Origin: an uncultured Alphaproteobacteria bacterium
GTDB lineage: Bacteria; Pseudomonadota; Alphaproteobacteria; RF32; CAG-239
Assembly: GCA_944393225.1 (NCBI GenBank)
Contig: CALXZK010000015.1
Coordinates: 1 to 38,069 of the forward strand
DNA length: 38,069 nucleotides
Direction of reading: 5' to 3'
Positions 31,631 to 38,069 of the stretch are shown here, piece after piece (the stretch's first letter is position 1; each line of letters opens with the position of its first letter). The notes under the pieces were generated by a model. The model was not told the origin of the DNA and made no database searches. It saw only the letters and a list, made by a program, of their open reading frames with translations. The translations under genes were made by a program, and so were the position numbers.

Positions 31631-31773
31631 GGAAATATGGCTTTCCGATGGCGGAAATAACGGTTTCCGGAACTGGAAATATAGACTTCCCCAAGTGGAA
31701 ATATAAATTTCCGTTTTTAAATTTCCGGAAATAACCGTTTCCGTAAGCTTTATAAGTGGAAATAACGATTTCC
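31631..31773. repeat. Six GGAAA-N6-TTTCC palindromes, four at a 22-bp step
   Basis: Units begin at 31631, 31653, 31675, 31697, 31727 and 31758; each is GGAAA, six bases, TTTCC (the third has CTTCC). The first four are exactly 22 bp apart and the last two 30-31 bp. The array ends 80 bp before a winged-helix gene and lies in a 473-bp gap that otherwise holds only AT-rich sequence. It has the look of replication iterons or of a cooperative operator for the gene product. Confidence 0.85.
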
Positions 31774-31853
31774 GCCTCTGATTTTGTTCAATTTAAAATC
31801 TCGCATTCTCCGCAAATAAATATTTTCAGGACAAAAGTTTATAAGGAGAAAAC

Positions 31854-32261
31854 ATGAGCAAAAGTAAAGCTACATTATCAATTACTGAACGTCTGTTATT
31901 GGACTTCATCAAATACAAAACAAACAATAATCATAAATTTTTTATGGGGAATGATAAAATCGCCATGGCTTTGGGATTAACGGTAAATTCCGCCAAAGTG
32001 ATGATAAACGGACTTATCCGCGAAGGGTATCTTATTAAATCAATGGATACCCACGGCCGCAGAATGTTAGAACTAACCGACAAACCATACTTAACCATCG
32101 CTTGTGTTGATTTAAGCAACGTTGATAAACGCATTATATTGCAAGAAGCCCTGAACTTTCAACGAGACGCCGAATACTACCAAAAACAATACGAATTTGA
32201 AAAATCACGAGCCGACAGACTTCTTGCCGAACTCACACAGTTGAAACTAAGCAAGAAGTAA
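31854..32261 (+). CDS. Winged-helix DNA-binding protein
   Basis: 135 residues. ITERLLLDFIKYK, then KIAMALGLTVNSAKVMINGLIREGYLI and RRMLELTDKPYL, form a helix-turn-helix with wing, like plasmid replication or MarR-type regulators. The C-terminus is a coiled coil (AEYYQKQYEFEKSRADRLLAELTQLK) suited to dimerisation. A dimer matches the twofold GGAAA-N6-TTTCC sites directly upstream, so it probably binds them; this is inferred. AAGGAG supports the start. It converges on the HsdS gene, with two bases between stops. Confidence 0.78.
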   Translation: MSKSKATLSITERLLLDFIKYKTNNNHKFFMGNDKIAMALGLTVNSAKVMINGLIREGYLIKSMDTHGRRMLELTDKPYLTIACVDLSNVDKRIILQEALNFQRDAEYYQKQYEFEKSRADRLLAELTQLKLSKK

Positions 32262-32263
32262 TA

Positions 32264-33253
32264 TTATTTTAAATATTTATCCAAAATTTCTTTTTTCTTT
32301 AAAGGAATTTTGCCTAACTCTTTTTGCAATTTTACAATTTCATTTTCCATAGGCAATATAATATCAATAATTCTTTTTTGTTCATCTATATCAGGAACTG
32401 GAATTCTTATTGTTTCTATTCTATCAATAGAAGCTCTCTTACTTCTTGAAAAACCATATTCTTTGCCATTTTTATTTAAAGCATATGCCACATATTTTTC
32501 CAAAAGTTTTGTATTATCTTTTAATCGCAACACACCACAATGGTCTGTTGGATAAAATGGGATATCTTTATCAATAGTAGTTACCATCCAATCTCCATCA
32601 ATTCCCCACAAAACAGATTGTTTATCAAATTCTTTAATTAGTAATTTATTAATGTAACCAAACGGTTCAAAAACATTAGCACTGTAAACAGGAAAGCTTC
32701 CCGTTTTATCTAATTCTCTATTTAATACCCTCTTACCAATAGAAAGATTAAAAATATTTTTATCTGATAATCTAATAGAATCTTTAGATTCTCCATATAA
32801 AGATGAATATAATTTCTCTATTCTATCTTTTAAATTTTTTATTTTTACTACAGATTCCTTTTCTATATTTGTTAACGGGGAGATTTCAGCAACAAGTTTC
32901 TCCTGAATATCTAATGGTGGGAGAGGAACCTTTTCTATTCTAGCCATTTCTACTCCAATAAAAGGCTGCCCTTTTCCGCCCTTATTCCAAAAATTCTCAT
33001 GATTTATAATTTCAAAAAGATAATCTCGTAAGACACCATGAAATTGACTAATAACTAACGTATTTTTGATGGCAGTAAATTTTCCATCTGCTTTAAAACA
33101 TCTTCCACATTTGGCACCTATAGCAGAAACAATAATTGCTTGCGTATCATATTCGTATGTACTTGTAAAACCATCTTGACCTGCTGCACTATAAGCAGGA
33201 AATCCTTCTGTTTTATAAAACTCTTTAGTCAGAGATGTATTACCCCAGTCCAC
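32264..33253 (-). CDS. hsdS: Type I restriction specificity subunit HsdS, N-terminus lost by frameshift
   Basis: The frame opens at a GTG and gives 329 residues with two target-recognition domains. The first includes SAAGQDGFTSTYEYDTQAII and IEKVPLPPLDIQEKLV; a helical spacer (KIKNLKDRIEKLYSSLY) follows, then the second (IGKRVLNRELDKTGSFPVYSA, quoted in part) ending IPVPDIDEQKRIIDIILP. The family start (KYSYIKLTDIAKVDWG) lies upstream in the same frame without a start codon, behind an A10 run. No hsdR and no complete hsdM are present, so it is an orphan and could not act alone. Confidence 0.85.
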   Translation of the reverse strand: MDWGNTSLTKEFYKTEGFPAYSAAGQDGFTSTYEYDTQAIIVSAIGAKCGRCFKADGKFTAIKNTLVISQFHGVLRDYLFEIINHENFWNKGGKGQPFIGVEMARIEKVPLPPLDIQEKLVAEISPLTNIEKESVVKIKNLKDRIEKLYSSLYGESKDSIRLSDKNIFNLSIGKRVLNRELDKTGSFPVYSANVFEPFGYINKLLIKEFDKQSVLWGIDGDWMVTTIDKDIPFYPTDHCGVLRLKDNTKLLEKYVAYALNKNGKEYGFSRSKRASIDRIETIRIPVPDIDEQKRIIDIILPMENEIVKLQKELGKIPLKKKEILDKYLK

Positions 33254-33293
33254 CTTGGCAATATCCGTCAGCTTAATGTATGAATACTTACTT

Positions 33294-34034
33294 TCAAAAT
33301 TTAGTTTTTTTTTTAGAATTTAAATTAATCACTTTTTCAAATTTTGGTAATGAAAAATTTATTAATTCAGACAATCGGCAATAATCAATATGGTTTTTTA
33401 ACGGATGTTCTTCTGCTAAATTTATATTGACAATGCTTTGTTTTATATCTTCATTGATAAAATTTTTATAAATATAGCTATTTAATTTATTTGTATCAAA
33501 GATATCAATATCTGAAAATAACGAAGATATTATATTATTATTGTTATCCTTATAAATGTTGATACCTTCTTTTCCTCTTCGTTCAGAAAACTCATATCCT
33601 AAAAAATCTTTTTTATCTCCAGCATTTGCTAAAACTAACTGTGAATTGTAAGCTAAAAAGAAATACAGCATTTTATCTTGCTCTAAAGCCATCAATTCTT
33701 CTAGATTTAAACTTTTGTGTTCATCGTAAAATTCCGTTTTTTTGGCTTCTTCAGTTGGATTATCTTTAAGGATTGAAATATAATCATCAAAACTTAAATT
33801 TTCAAAATTTTGTTCTTGGCGTGTGTATGCTCCATCAAAAATATTATCACTCCATTTTTTTAAGTTATTCATACTCATTCCATTTGCCATTCTTAAAAAT
33901 CCCTGTTCTATTCCTTCTCCAAAACCCTTTATTCCTTCCAAAGCAATGTCACCGACAGATGAGCGGTTTAAATTCGGAGTGTTATTTTCAAGCCTTTTAT
34001 GTGCAGATGGTGTTGTCATGCTCATCCGTTCCAA
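33294..34034 (-). CDS. Chimeric frame: unknown N-part joined to HsdM C-terminal tail
   Basis: 246 residues opening at TTG. The first ~65 (GDIALEGIKGFGEGIEQGFL and nearby) belong to an unrecognised protein. From about residue 75 the sequence follows the end of type I DNA methyltransferases: NPTEEAKKTEFYDEH, EQDKMLYFFLAYNSQ, FLGYEFSERRGKEGI, and LPKFEKVINLNSKKK just before HsdS. The methyltransferase catalytic motifs (NPPY and SAM loop) are missing, so it cannot methylate. It appears to be the product of a deletion that fused another gene to hsdM-hsdS. It ends at an A10 run. Confidence 0.7.
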   Translation of the reverse strand: MERMSMTTPSAHKRLENNTPNLNRSSVGDIALEGIKGFGEGIEQGFLRMANGMSMNNLKKWSDNIFDGAYTRQEQNFENLSFDDYISILKDNPTEEAKKTEFYDEHKSLNLEELMALEQDKMLYFFLAYNSQLVLANAGDKKDFLGYEFSERRGKEGINIYKDNNNNIISSLFSDIDIFDTNKLNSYIYKNFINEDIKQSIVNINLAEEHPLKNHIDYCRLSELINFSLPKFEKVINLNSKKKTKF

Positions 34035-34083
34035 TAGATTATTAGATTGCTTTTTCGCCCAAGGTGTAGGTGTTTGCTTTGTA

Positions 34084-34251
34084 TTATAAGAAGATAATGT
34101 ACTCTCTAATAAATTTTGAGATCTTTTTTTTAGAAGCTTCTATCTCTTCTCGAGGAGCAACAATAGATGAATATGTTGGTTTTTCCCAAGTTTTCTTTCT
34201 CATTTCTTTTTCAGGATCTTCCTGAATAATATATCTGATTAAATTGCTCAT
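34084..34251 (-). CDS. Short frame, 5' part of the broken chimera
   Basis: 55 residues from MSNLIRYIIQEDPEKEMRKK to ISKFIREYIIFL, not recognised. After an A8 run (34124-34131) the other frame stays open without a stop into the chimera at 34034. One A less would make a single reading frame. The start has no strong ribosome site (AAAGAAAG). The upstream leader is the inverted copy of the cassette at 29203-29324. Confidence 0.5.
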   Translation of the reverse strand: MSNLIRYIIQEDPEKEMRKKTWEKPTYSSIVAPREEIEASKKKISKFIREYIIFL

Positions 34252-34280
34252 GGTTGTTTCTTTCTTTTTTAATTGTTTAA

Positions 34281-34403
34281 ACAAAAAAAATCCGAAGAAC
34301 TTAATCTTTGGATTTTGGGTACACTTAACCTAAGTGATAAATTTCATATAACACAATTAAATATAGATTTCAAGTAGATAATCTGTATTATTAACAACTT
34401 TTA
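34281..34403 (-). ncRNA. Candidate small RNA or attenuated leader, copy 2 (inverted)
   Basis: Reading leftward: TAAAAGTTGTTAATA (from 34403), TTGAAA (34373), 17-bp spacer, TATATG (34350), hairpin CACTTA-ggt-TAAGTG (34336-34322), terminator AATCCAAAGA / TCTTCGGATT (34314-34289) with T8. The spacings equal those of copy 1, and differences in the first terminator arm keep it mostly paired. The broken chimera gene follows 30 bp later. Confidence 0.6.
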
Positions 34404-34421
34404 GGAATTTTTTCCTGTTTT

Positions 34422-34964
34422 TTATTTGCTGCTTACCAAATGGATGTGTTGGGAGATGTGATTGCCAAACAGAGTGTGATAAAGGTTGAAATAGTCTTTA
34501 TATTCCAGTTGGCAATTATGAGCCAAAATTTCCATTTCGACACCCAATAAATCTACCATAAAGGGGGCATTTTGCATACCGTTTTTAAGATAAAAATTCT
34601 TTCTTTTTTGCCGTTGAACTTGATTATCGGCGGCTATATCCGTGCGCTCGATTTCTAAAAAGAAGCGTTTGTCAGCATAGCGCTGTTTTATGTTTTGAAA
34701 AGCTTTTGAACCAAAGCCAGAACTGCGATGGTGTGATGAAATGGCAAAATAATCTAACAAAACCATATCTTTATGTTTTGCCGTAATTGCTAAACCTAAA
34801 AAATCGTTATGTTCATTTTCTATTGCCAAAATTTCGCTTTGTCCTTTTTCTCTGGTTTCTAACAATAGAGAGAAGGGTTTTCTTTCTTCTTTGGGAAAAG
34901 CCTCAAGATACAGGGTTTGAATTTGGGCTAAAAGATTTTTGTCGTGCGCTTCTGTCAGTTTCAT
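34422..34964 (-). CDS. GNAT-family N-acetyltransferase
   Basis: 180 residues. The acetyl-CoA-binding motif A is seen in LLDYFAISSHHRSSGFGSKAFQ (core RSSGFG), preceded by LGLAITAKHKD and followed by FYLKNGM near the C-terminal part. The substrate cannot be predicted. GGAG precedes the ATG, 14 bp after the beta-lactamase stop, so they are co-transcribed. The pairing could suggest a resistance function, but GNAT enzymes are far too diverse to claim that. Confidence 0.85.
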   Translation of the reverse strand: MKLTEAHDKNLLAQIQTLYLEAFPKEERKPFSLLLETREKGQSEILAIENEHNDFLGLAITAKHKDMVLLDYFAISSHHRSSGFGSKAFQNIKQRYADKRFFLEIERTDIAADNQVQRQKRKNFYLKNGMQNAPFMVDLLGVEMEILAHNCQLEYKDYFNLYHTLFGNHISQHIHLVSSK

Positions 34965-34978
34965 GTTTGCTCCGTATC

Positions 34979-35854
34979 TTATTTTAGTTTTTCATAAACA
35001 AGTTGGGATATTTGAGCGATGAGATTGGCATTTTGGTCATCGCTCATCTTAGAATTTTTAATCAATACTACAATGTAATATATCTCGCCATTGTGAAGAA
35101 CGATAAATCCAGCATCATTATCGCCGATTTTTATACCACTTTCATCTCTGTCCGAAGAGCCGGTTTTGTGTCCGATAATAACTTTATTCGGTAATCCGGC
35201 TTTGAGTTTATTTTGACCGGTCTGCGTTTGTTTTAGGATATTTCTGAAAACATCAGCTTGCTTTGCGGAAAGAATTTTTCCGTCATCAATAGCTTTCAAG
35301 AATAAGGCAATATCCTGAGGGTGGGCAATATTCAATTTTTGGTTTTGAATATCTTCGCTCATTTGTTTTTCATTGACTTTGATTACAATTTGCGGAAAGC
35401 CTGCTGATGAAATAAATTGATTGAGTTTATCTATGCCGCCTAAATAAGATATAAGAATATCTGTTGCGATATTATCACTTTGTGCGAGCATATAGAAAAG
35501 CAATTCTTCAATCGTGCTTTGGTAGGGATATTGCTTGATTTTATCTCGTAGCGGGCTATAGGTCGGATAAATCATATCGGACGTGATAATAATAGGGGTG
35601 TTCAAGGCTATGTTTTCTTTTTCTGTTTTTTCTAAAACAGCTGTGGCAACAAAGATTTTGAACACACTCATCAGCGGATAAGTTTCATCATTATTTAATG
35701 ACCAATAGTCCTTATCATGAATAATGGCGACGCCGACTTTGCAATCTTTATCTGCGGTTAAATTATATAAATTTTTTCCTAAGCTGTTTTGGTAAGCATA
35801 AATGCTAATTCCGATAATAGTGCACAAAAGAAGAATAAAAAACTTTATTTTCAT
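34979..35854 (-). CDS. Class A (subclass A2) beta-lactamase
   Basis: A serine beta-lactamase of 291 residues with an N-terminal signal or anchor (FFILLLCTIIGISIYAY), so it acts in the periplasm. Active-site motifs: SVFK (Ser63, Lys66), SDN (126-128), a glutamate in VNEKQM (162) that fits the general base of the E-x-x-M form, and HKTG (Lys230). The tail GIKIGDNDAGFIVL resembles the CfxA/CepA/PER subclass A2. This predicts hydrolysis of penicillins or cephalosporins; the spectrum is unknown. It lies six bases behind the 134-residue gene and ahead of a GNAT gene, in one operon. Confidence 0.92.
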   Translation of the reverse strand: MKIKFFILLLCTIIGISIYAYQNSLGKNLYNLTADKDCKVGVAIIHDKDYWSLNNDETYPLMSVFKIFVATAVLEKTEKENIALNTPIIITSDMIYPTYSPLRDKIKQYPYQSTIEELLFYMLAQSDNIATDILISYLGGIDKLNQFISSAGFPQIVIKVNEKQMSEDIQNQKLNIAHPQDIALFLKAIDDGKILSAKQADVFRNILKQTQTGQNKLKAGLPNKVIIGHKTGSSDRDESGIKIGDNDAGFIVLHNGEIYYIVVLIKNSKMSDDQNANLIAQISQLVYEKLK

Positions 35855-35859
35855 GCTCT

Positions 35860-36264
35860 TTACTCATTAAAAAAATTTATATCAACTTCATTTATGGTTG
35901 GCCAGACTTCACCTTCTTTGCCGCGAGATACACCTAAAAATATTTGGCTTTGTGTGTTGAGGTCGAAGATTTTTTTCATATCACCGAAATATTTTTTGAC
36001 AAGCTCATAATTCTTAGGATGAAGTTGCCAACTTTCTCCTTCTTTCACATCATCTGACTGGTACATGACAAGTTTGTTGTTTAGAAAATAGCCGCGTGGA
36101 TAGTTTTCTAAAATATGCGATATTTGTTTGTCAGAGCAGCCAATATGTTTTAAAATTTCGCGATGAGAATAGGGTTGTCCTTGTTCACCGATAATTATGC
36201 CTACTTGCGGTAAGATAATAAATGCTCTGCGCTTTCTATGGTATTCTTCTACAGCTTGGTTCAT
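35860..36264 (-). CDS. Hypothetical protein upstream of the beta-lactamase
   Basis: 134 residues, not recognised. The opening is basic (YHRKRRAFIILP), and YSHREILKHIGCSDKQISHILENY has the spacing of a helix-turn-helix, so it could be a small DNA-binding regulator. The second half is rich in charged and aromatic residues. No beta-lactamase regulator of the AmpR or BlaI type is recognisable. Its stop is five bases before the beta-lactamase ATG, so it should be co-expressed. Confidence 0.6.
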   Translation of the reverse strand: MNQAVEEYHRKRRAFIILPQVGIIIGEQGQPYSHREILKHIGCSDKQISHILENYPRGYFLNNKLVMYQSDDVKEGESWQLHPKNYELVKKYFGDMKKIFDLNTQSQIFLGVSRGKEGEVWPTINEVDINFFNE

Positions 36265-36371
36265 GAGTGATGCTCTTTGTTTGAGTTATGTTTAATTCGG
36301 GCTGTAACAGAGCCCTTTGTATTTGAGTAGTATTGTGTATTGATATGCGCCATTTGTCAATAATATGTTCA

Positions 36372-36400
36372 TTGACACAAAGAGCTATGCATGCTATTTG
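36372..36400 (+). promoter_or_regulatory. Promoter of the gene at 36432
   Basis: TTGACA, 17-bp spacer ending TGC (extended -10), TATTTG. The ATG follows 31 nt later without a Shine-Dalgarno. Confidence 0.65.
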
Positions 36401-36431
36401 TTTTTATCTAAAGCATATAATTTTTTGTATT

Positions 36432-36788
36432 ATGAGTAAAACTGATTTTTCTAGCTTAGCGTTTTTTTCTAAGCATTTTAATGTGCCGGAAGATAAACTT
36501 CGCTGGTGTATTTTAGAGAAAGTCGAAAATCCCGATTATCATCAGTTTTTGATTGGAATAGCCATCGAAAATTCAAAATCGGTGATTAGTGTGCAGGAGT
36601 GTTGTTTGCGCCGCCTTGAAAGAGGAAAATTAAAATTACATGCAGCAACATTGCAGGAAAAAAAGAAAAGGTTTTATCTTAAGTCTGAAAAGCCAATTTA
36701 CGGAAAAGAATTTTGTGAATTTATTTTTAGCAGAAAAAACTTAACGTATTGGTATTCTGATAAATGGTATGAAGATGAAACCAAATGA
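36432..36788 (+). CDS. Hypothetical protein, 118 residues
   Basis: Starts MSKTDFSSLAFFSKHFNV; an ATG-free longer frame reaches 36333 but crosses the promoter, so the later start is used. The protein is basic, with RRLERGKLKLHAA and KKKRFYLKSEKP, and has aromatic ends (LTYWYSDKWYEDE). No signal peptide, no family recognised. The leader carries TTTTTATCTAAAG, which resembles TTTTATCTAAAG upstream of the gene at 37911. Confidence 0.6.
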   Translation: MSKTDFSSLAFFSKHFNVPEDKLRWCILEKVENPDYHQFLIGIAIENSKSVISVQECCLRRLERGKLKLHAATLQEKKKRFYLKSEKPIYGKEFCEFIFSRKNLTYWYSDKWYEDETK

Positions 36789-36791
36789 AAC

Positions 36792-36865
36792 AAAAAAAGC
36801 ACAGCTTTTTATAATGCTGTGCAGAAAATAAAAAAGGGGGATTTCAGTTGAAATCCTCCTTTTTT
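36792..36865. terminator. Two consecutive hairpin terminators between convergent genes
   Basis: AAAGCACAGC / GCTGTGC (36792-36822) has its T tract on the minus strand. AAAAAAGGGGGATTTCA / TGAAATCCTCCTTTTTT (36830-36865) works in both directions. Confidence 0.85.
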
Positions 36866-36876
36866 CATAGGGTTTG

Positions 36877-37194
36877 TCATTTCCTGCCCGGTTTGCAAGC
36901 TAACTTTTCGGCAAGAGACAAATGTTCTTTGTAAGAAATCATCCCCTTTTTATAGAGGTCATGACTCATCCTCACAGCAGCTTTTCTCATGCCTTTAGGG
37001 GAATTTTTTGATAATTCGAATTTGGTGTCGCCGTTGCAAAAATCTTTAAAATTTTTGGCGCCATCAATTCCCGGAGTACGAGAAGTCACAGAAGTTGCAG
37101 CTGCTCTGATTTCTTTTTCATTTTTTTGTGCCTGCACATTGGTAACAAACACAAAGGACAACATCAAGGTTGCCCAAAACATAATCTTTTTCAT
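36877..37194 (-). CDS. Small secreted protein
   Basis: 105 residues with a signal peptide (KKIMFWATLMLSFVFVTNVQA|QK). The mature part is basic, with two or three cysteines (KDFCNGDTKF, KLACKPGRK) and a helical end KKGMISYKEHLSLAEKLA, which looks like a SHOCT-type hairpin, though too short to assign. Likely periplasmic. Function unknown. The ATG has no clear ribosome site, as with other small genes here. Confidence 0.68.
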   Translation of the reverse strand: MKKIMFWATLMLSFVFVTNVQAQKNEKEIRAAATSVTSRTPGIDGAKNFKDFCNGDTKFELSKNSPKGMRKAAVRMSHDLYKKGMISYKEHLSLAEKLACKPGRK

Positions 37195-37293
37195 AAATTA
37201 ATAGATAAAGGGTTAATTAATAATAGTTTTATTGTCAGATACATTATATGTTTTTTCTATTTTGTCAATATCTTTGTTTGTGTATTGATTTTC

Positions 37294-37322
37294 TTGACTT
37301 TCTGTTTGTTTTGTGCTTTATC
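37294..37322 (+). promoter_or_regulatory. Promoter of the gene at 37366
   Basis: TTGACT, 17-bp spacer ending TGC, TTTATC; box ATTATTAATC (37340-37349) lies 17 bp after the -10 and 16 nt before the ATG. Confidence 0.6.
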
Positions 37323-37365
37323 AATTTTTACTAATTTTTATTATTAATCATAATAATTGCGTTTT

Positions 37366-37578
37366 ATGGAAAAGATTTTTTACATTGTTGCCGCTTGCGG
37401 CTTTGTTGTTTGTTTGATTGTTGGATTGATTGTTGATCATTATCGCGATAAGCGCCGTGAAGTGATACATTATGATAGTCACGGAAATGAGATATGTTCT
37501 AATGTTGCAGTTAGCTTGATGGTGTTTTATGTGATTGCGTTTGTCATGGCTCTTTGCATTCTTGATACAATCAAATAA
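37366..37578 (+). CDS. Small two-span membrane protein
   Basis: 70 residues: span 1 IFYIVAACGFVVCLIVGLIV, a charged loop (DHYRDKRREVIHYDSHGNEIC), span 2 VAVSLMVFYVIAFVMALCIL. The start at ATGGAAAAG is preferred over a TTG nine bases earlier because of the shared leader layout. No family recognised. A hairpin follows, but its T tract serves the opposite strand. Confidence 0.6.
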   Translation: MEKIFYIVAACGFVVCLIVGLIVDHYRDKRREVIHYDSHGNEICSNVAVSLMVFYVIAFVMALCILDTIK

Positions 37579-37588
37579 TGAATTAAAA

Positions 37589-37625
37589 AAAAGCGTTGTT
37601 TGTCTCACGACAAGTCAACGCTTTC
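37589..37625 (-). terminator. Terminator of the gene at 37693
   Basis: AAAGCGTTG / CAACGCTTT outer stem and TTGTC / GACAA inner stem; on the minus strand it ends in T8. Confidence 0.75.
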
Positions 37626-37692
37626 AATTTTCATAGCTAGATTAAATATCTTAAATAACCCTGTAACCGTCTTTAGCACTTACAAACTTGCG

Positions 37693-37911
37693 CTAGCGGT
37701 TAGCCAAGTTTACAATCCAGCCTTCGATGCCATTGCAAACAGCATCTACAGCTTCAAGCTGTGTTTTTTTATTCCCATGGATAACTGTGCGGATGCCGTA
37801 GGTAGTTTCTTTCATGTAAATATTCCGCGGTGTTGCATATTTGCGGAACTTTTCAATACCAGCATTGTTTGCACTTGCCATTGAAACGGTTGTATTTGGT
37901 TTCTTTGCCAT
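37693..37911 (-). CDS. Small hypothetical protein, 72 residues
   Basis: A basic soluble protein: AKKPNTTVSMASANNAGIEK, IYMKETTYGIRTVIHGNKK, AVDAVCNGIEGWIVN. No family recognised. There is no Shine-Dalgarno. A promoter (TTGACT, 17 bp, TAGGAT; 38035 to 38007 on the minus strand) gives a ~90-nt leader that contains a 12-codon frame (37966-37928) preceded by ATTATTAACC. A strong terminator lies downstream, so it is a complete single-gene unit. Confidence 0.55.
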   Translation of the reverse strand: MAKKPNTTVSMASANNAGIEKFRKYATPRNIYMKETTYGIRTVIHGNKKTQLEAVDAVCNGIEGWIVNLANR

Positions 37912-38006
37912 AGTATTTTTTTTATCTTTAGATAAAACTAAAGAAAGGGGCGCTCCTACGACCCATAAAGGTTAATAATATATTAATTACTGATTGAATG
38001 TTTTTA

Positions 38007-38035
38007 ATCCTAAACAGATAAAATATAAAAGTCAA
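38007..38035 (-). promoter_or_regulatory. Promoter of the gene at 37911, with leader microORF
   Basis: TTGACT, 17-bp spacer, TAGGAT on the minus strand. Downstream, ATTATTAACC (37979-37970), three bases, then ATG of a 12-codon frame MGRRSAPFFSFI ending at 37928. Confidence 0.45.
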
Positions 38036-38069
38036 GACAAAATTGACAAAAACTTTTACCACTCAATTA

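Larger units (their letters stand above)
32264..34251 (-). pseudogene. Composite gene (unknown N-part - HsdM tail - HsdS) interrupted twice at poly-A runs
   Basis: If the A8 run read as A7 and the A10 run as A9, the frame would be continuous for 661 residues from ATG 34251 to the HsdS stop. Each break needs the same correction, one base fewer. The possibilities are a decaying gene, slippage that switches expression on and off, or assembly error in homopolymers. The gene lacks methyltransferase motifs in any reading, so restriction-modification activity is not expected. Confidence 0.65.

Noticed and set aside
31488..31694. 68-codon leftward frame across the palindrome array
   Set aside because: It reads through the GGAAA-N6-TTTCC repeats and has no start signal.
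31631..31773. CRISPR array
   Set aside because: The units are 16-bp palindromes at a 22-bp step with no spacers of usual length and no cas genes in the window.
33294..34034. Functional DNA methyltransferase
   Set aside because: Only the C-terminal tail of HsdM is present; the SAM loop and NPPY motif are missing.
29203..34403. Inverted repeats of a single transposon
   Set aside because: The two copies each form a promoter and terminator, no transposase lies between them, and no target duplication is visible; kept only as a secondary reading of the duplicated cassette.

Overview
The window looks like a chromosome segment of an AT-rich, probably host-associated alphaproteobacterium. The evidence is the gene order yebC-ruvC-ruvA-ruvB-ybgC-tolQ-tolR-tolA, the initiator tRNA, and sigma70-like promoters that often carry a TGC extended -10. 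The phylum-level call rests on gene order and protein character only; I ran no search. The beta-lactamase is of the A2 type common in gut bacteria.

1-18.5 kb is mostly core chromosome. prmA and an aminopeptidase P gene (cut by the window edge) read leftward. yebC, ruvC, an HD-domain gene, ruvA, ruvB, ybgC, a Nudix gene and tolQ-tolR-tolA read rightward, with clear terminators between transcription units. An MsbA-like ABC exporter is flanked by two paralogous proteins built of 28-residue repeats. Then come a lipoprotein, a 225-bp GC-richer element of nested inverted repeats, a 473-residue unknown protein, an esterase and a conserved protein of unknown function.

18.6-26.96 kb is an 8.3-kb mobile element integrated in the 3' end of the initiator tRNA gene. 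An 18-bp copy of the tRNA end (18647-18664 and 26945-26962) bounds it. It carries a tyrosine integrase, two different serine recombinases, a small HUH-like replication protein next to three 15-bp direct repeats and a hairpin, and a tight five-gene operon (22894-25315). That operon has one SLOG-fold sensor-like protein followed by four small membrane proteins, every one carrying a SHOCT domain; the last also has a superinfection-immunity-like core. It is the best candidate for an undescribed system, probably anti-phage or superinfection exclusion. That function is an inference from domain content and location.

27-36.3 kb is a second accessory zone: a truncated-looking tyrosine recombinase, ankyrin-repeat genes with DUF3768 and DUF1737 partners, a winged-helix gene preceded by six GGAAA-N6-TTTCC palindromes (four at an exact 22-bp step), and a degraded HsdM/HsdS chimera broken at two poly-A runs. 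A beta-lactamase/GNAT operon closes it. A promoter-hairpin-terminator cassette occurs twice (29203-29324, and inverted at 34281-34403), each time in front of an unrelated gene; it looks like a duplicated small RNA or attenuated leader.

36.4-38 kb holds small exported or membrane proteins. Across the window four genes (ATG at 5399, 11743, 14286, 37366) lack a Shine-Dalgarno and share one layout: -35, -10, then a box ATTATTAAYY exactly 16 nt before ATG. This suggests a common leader or regulon.
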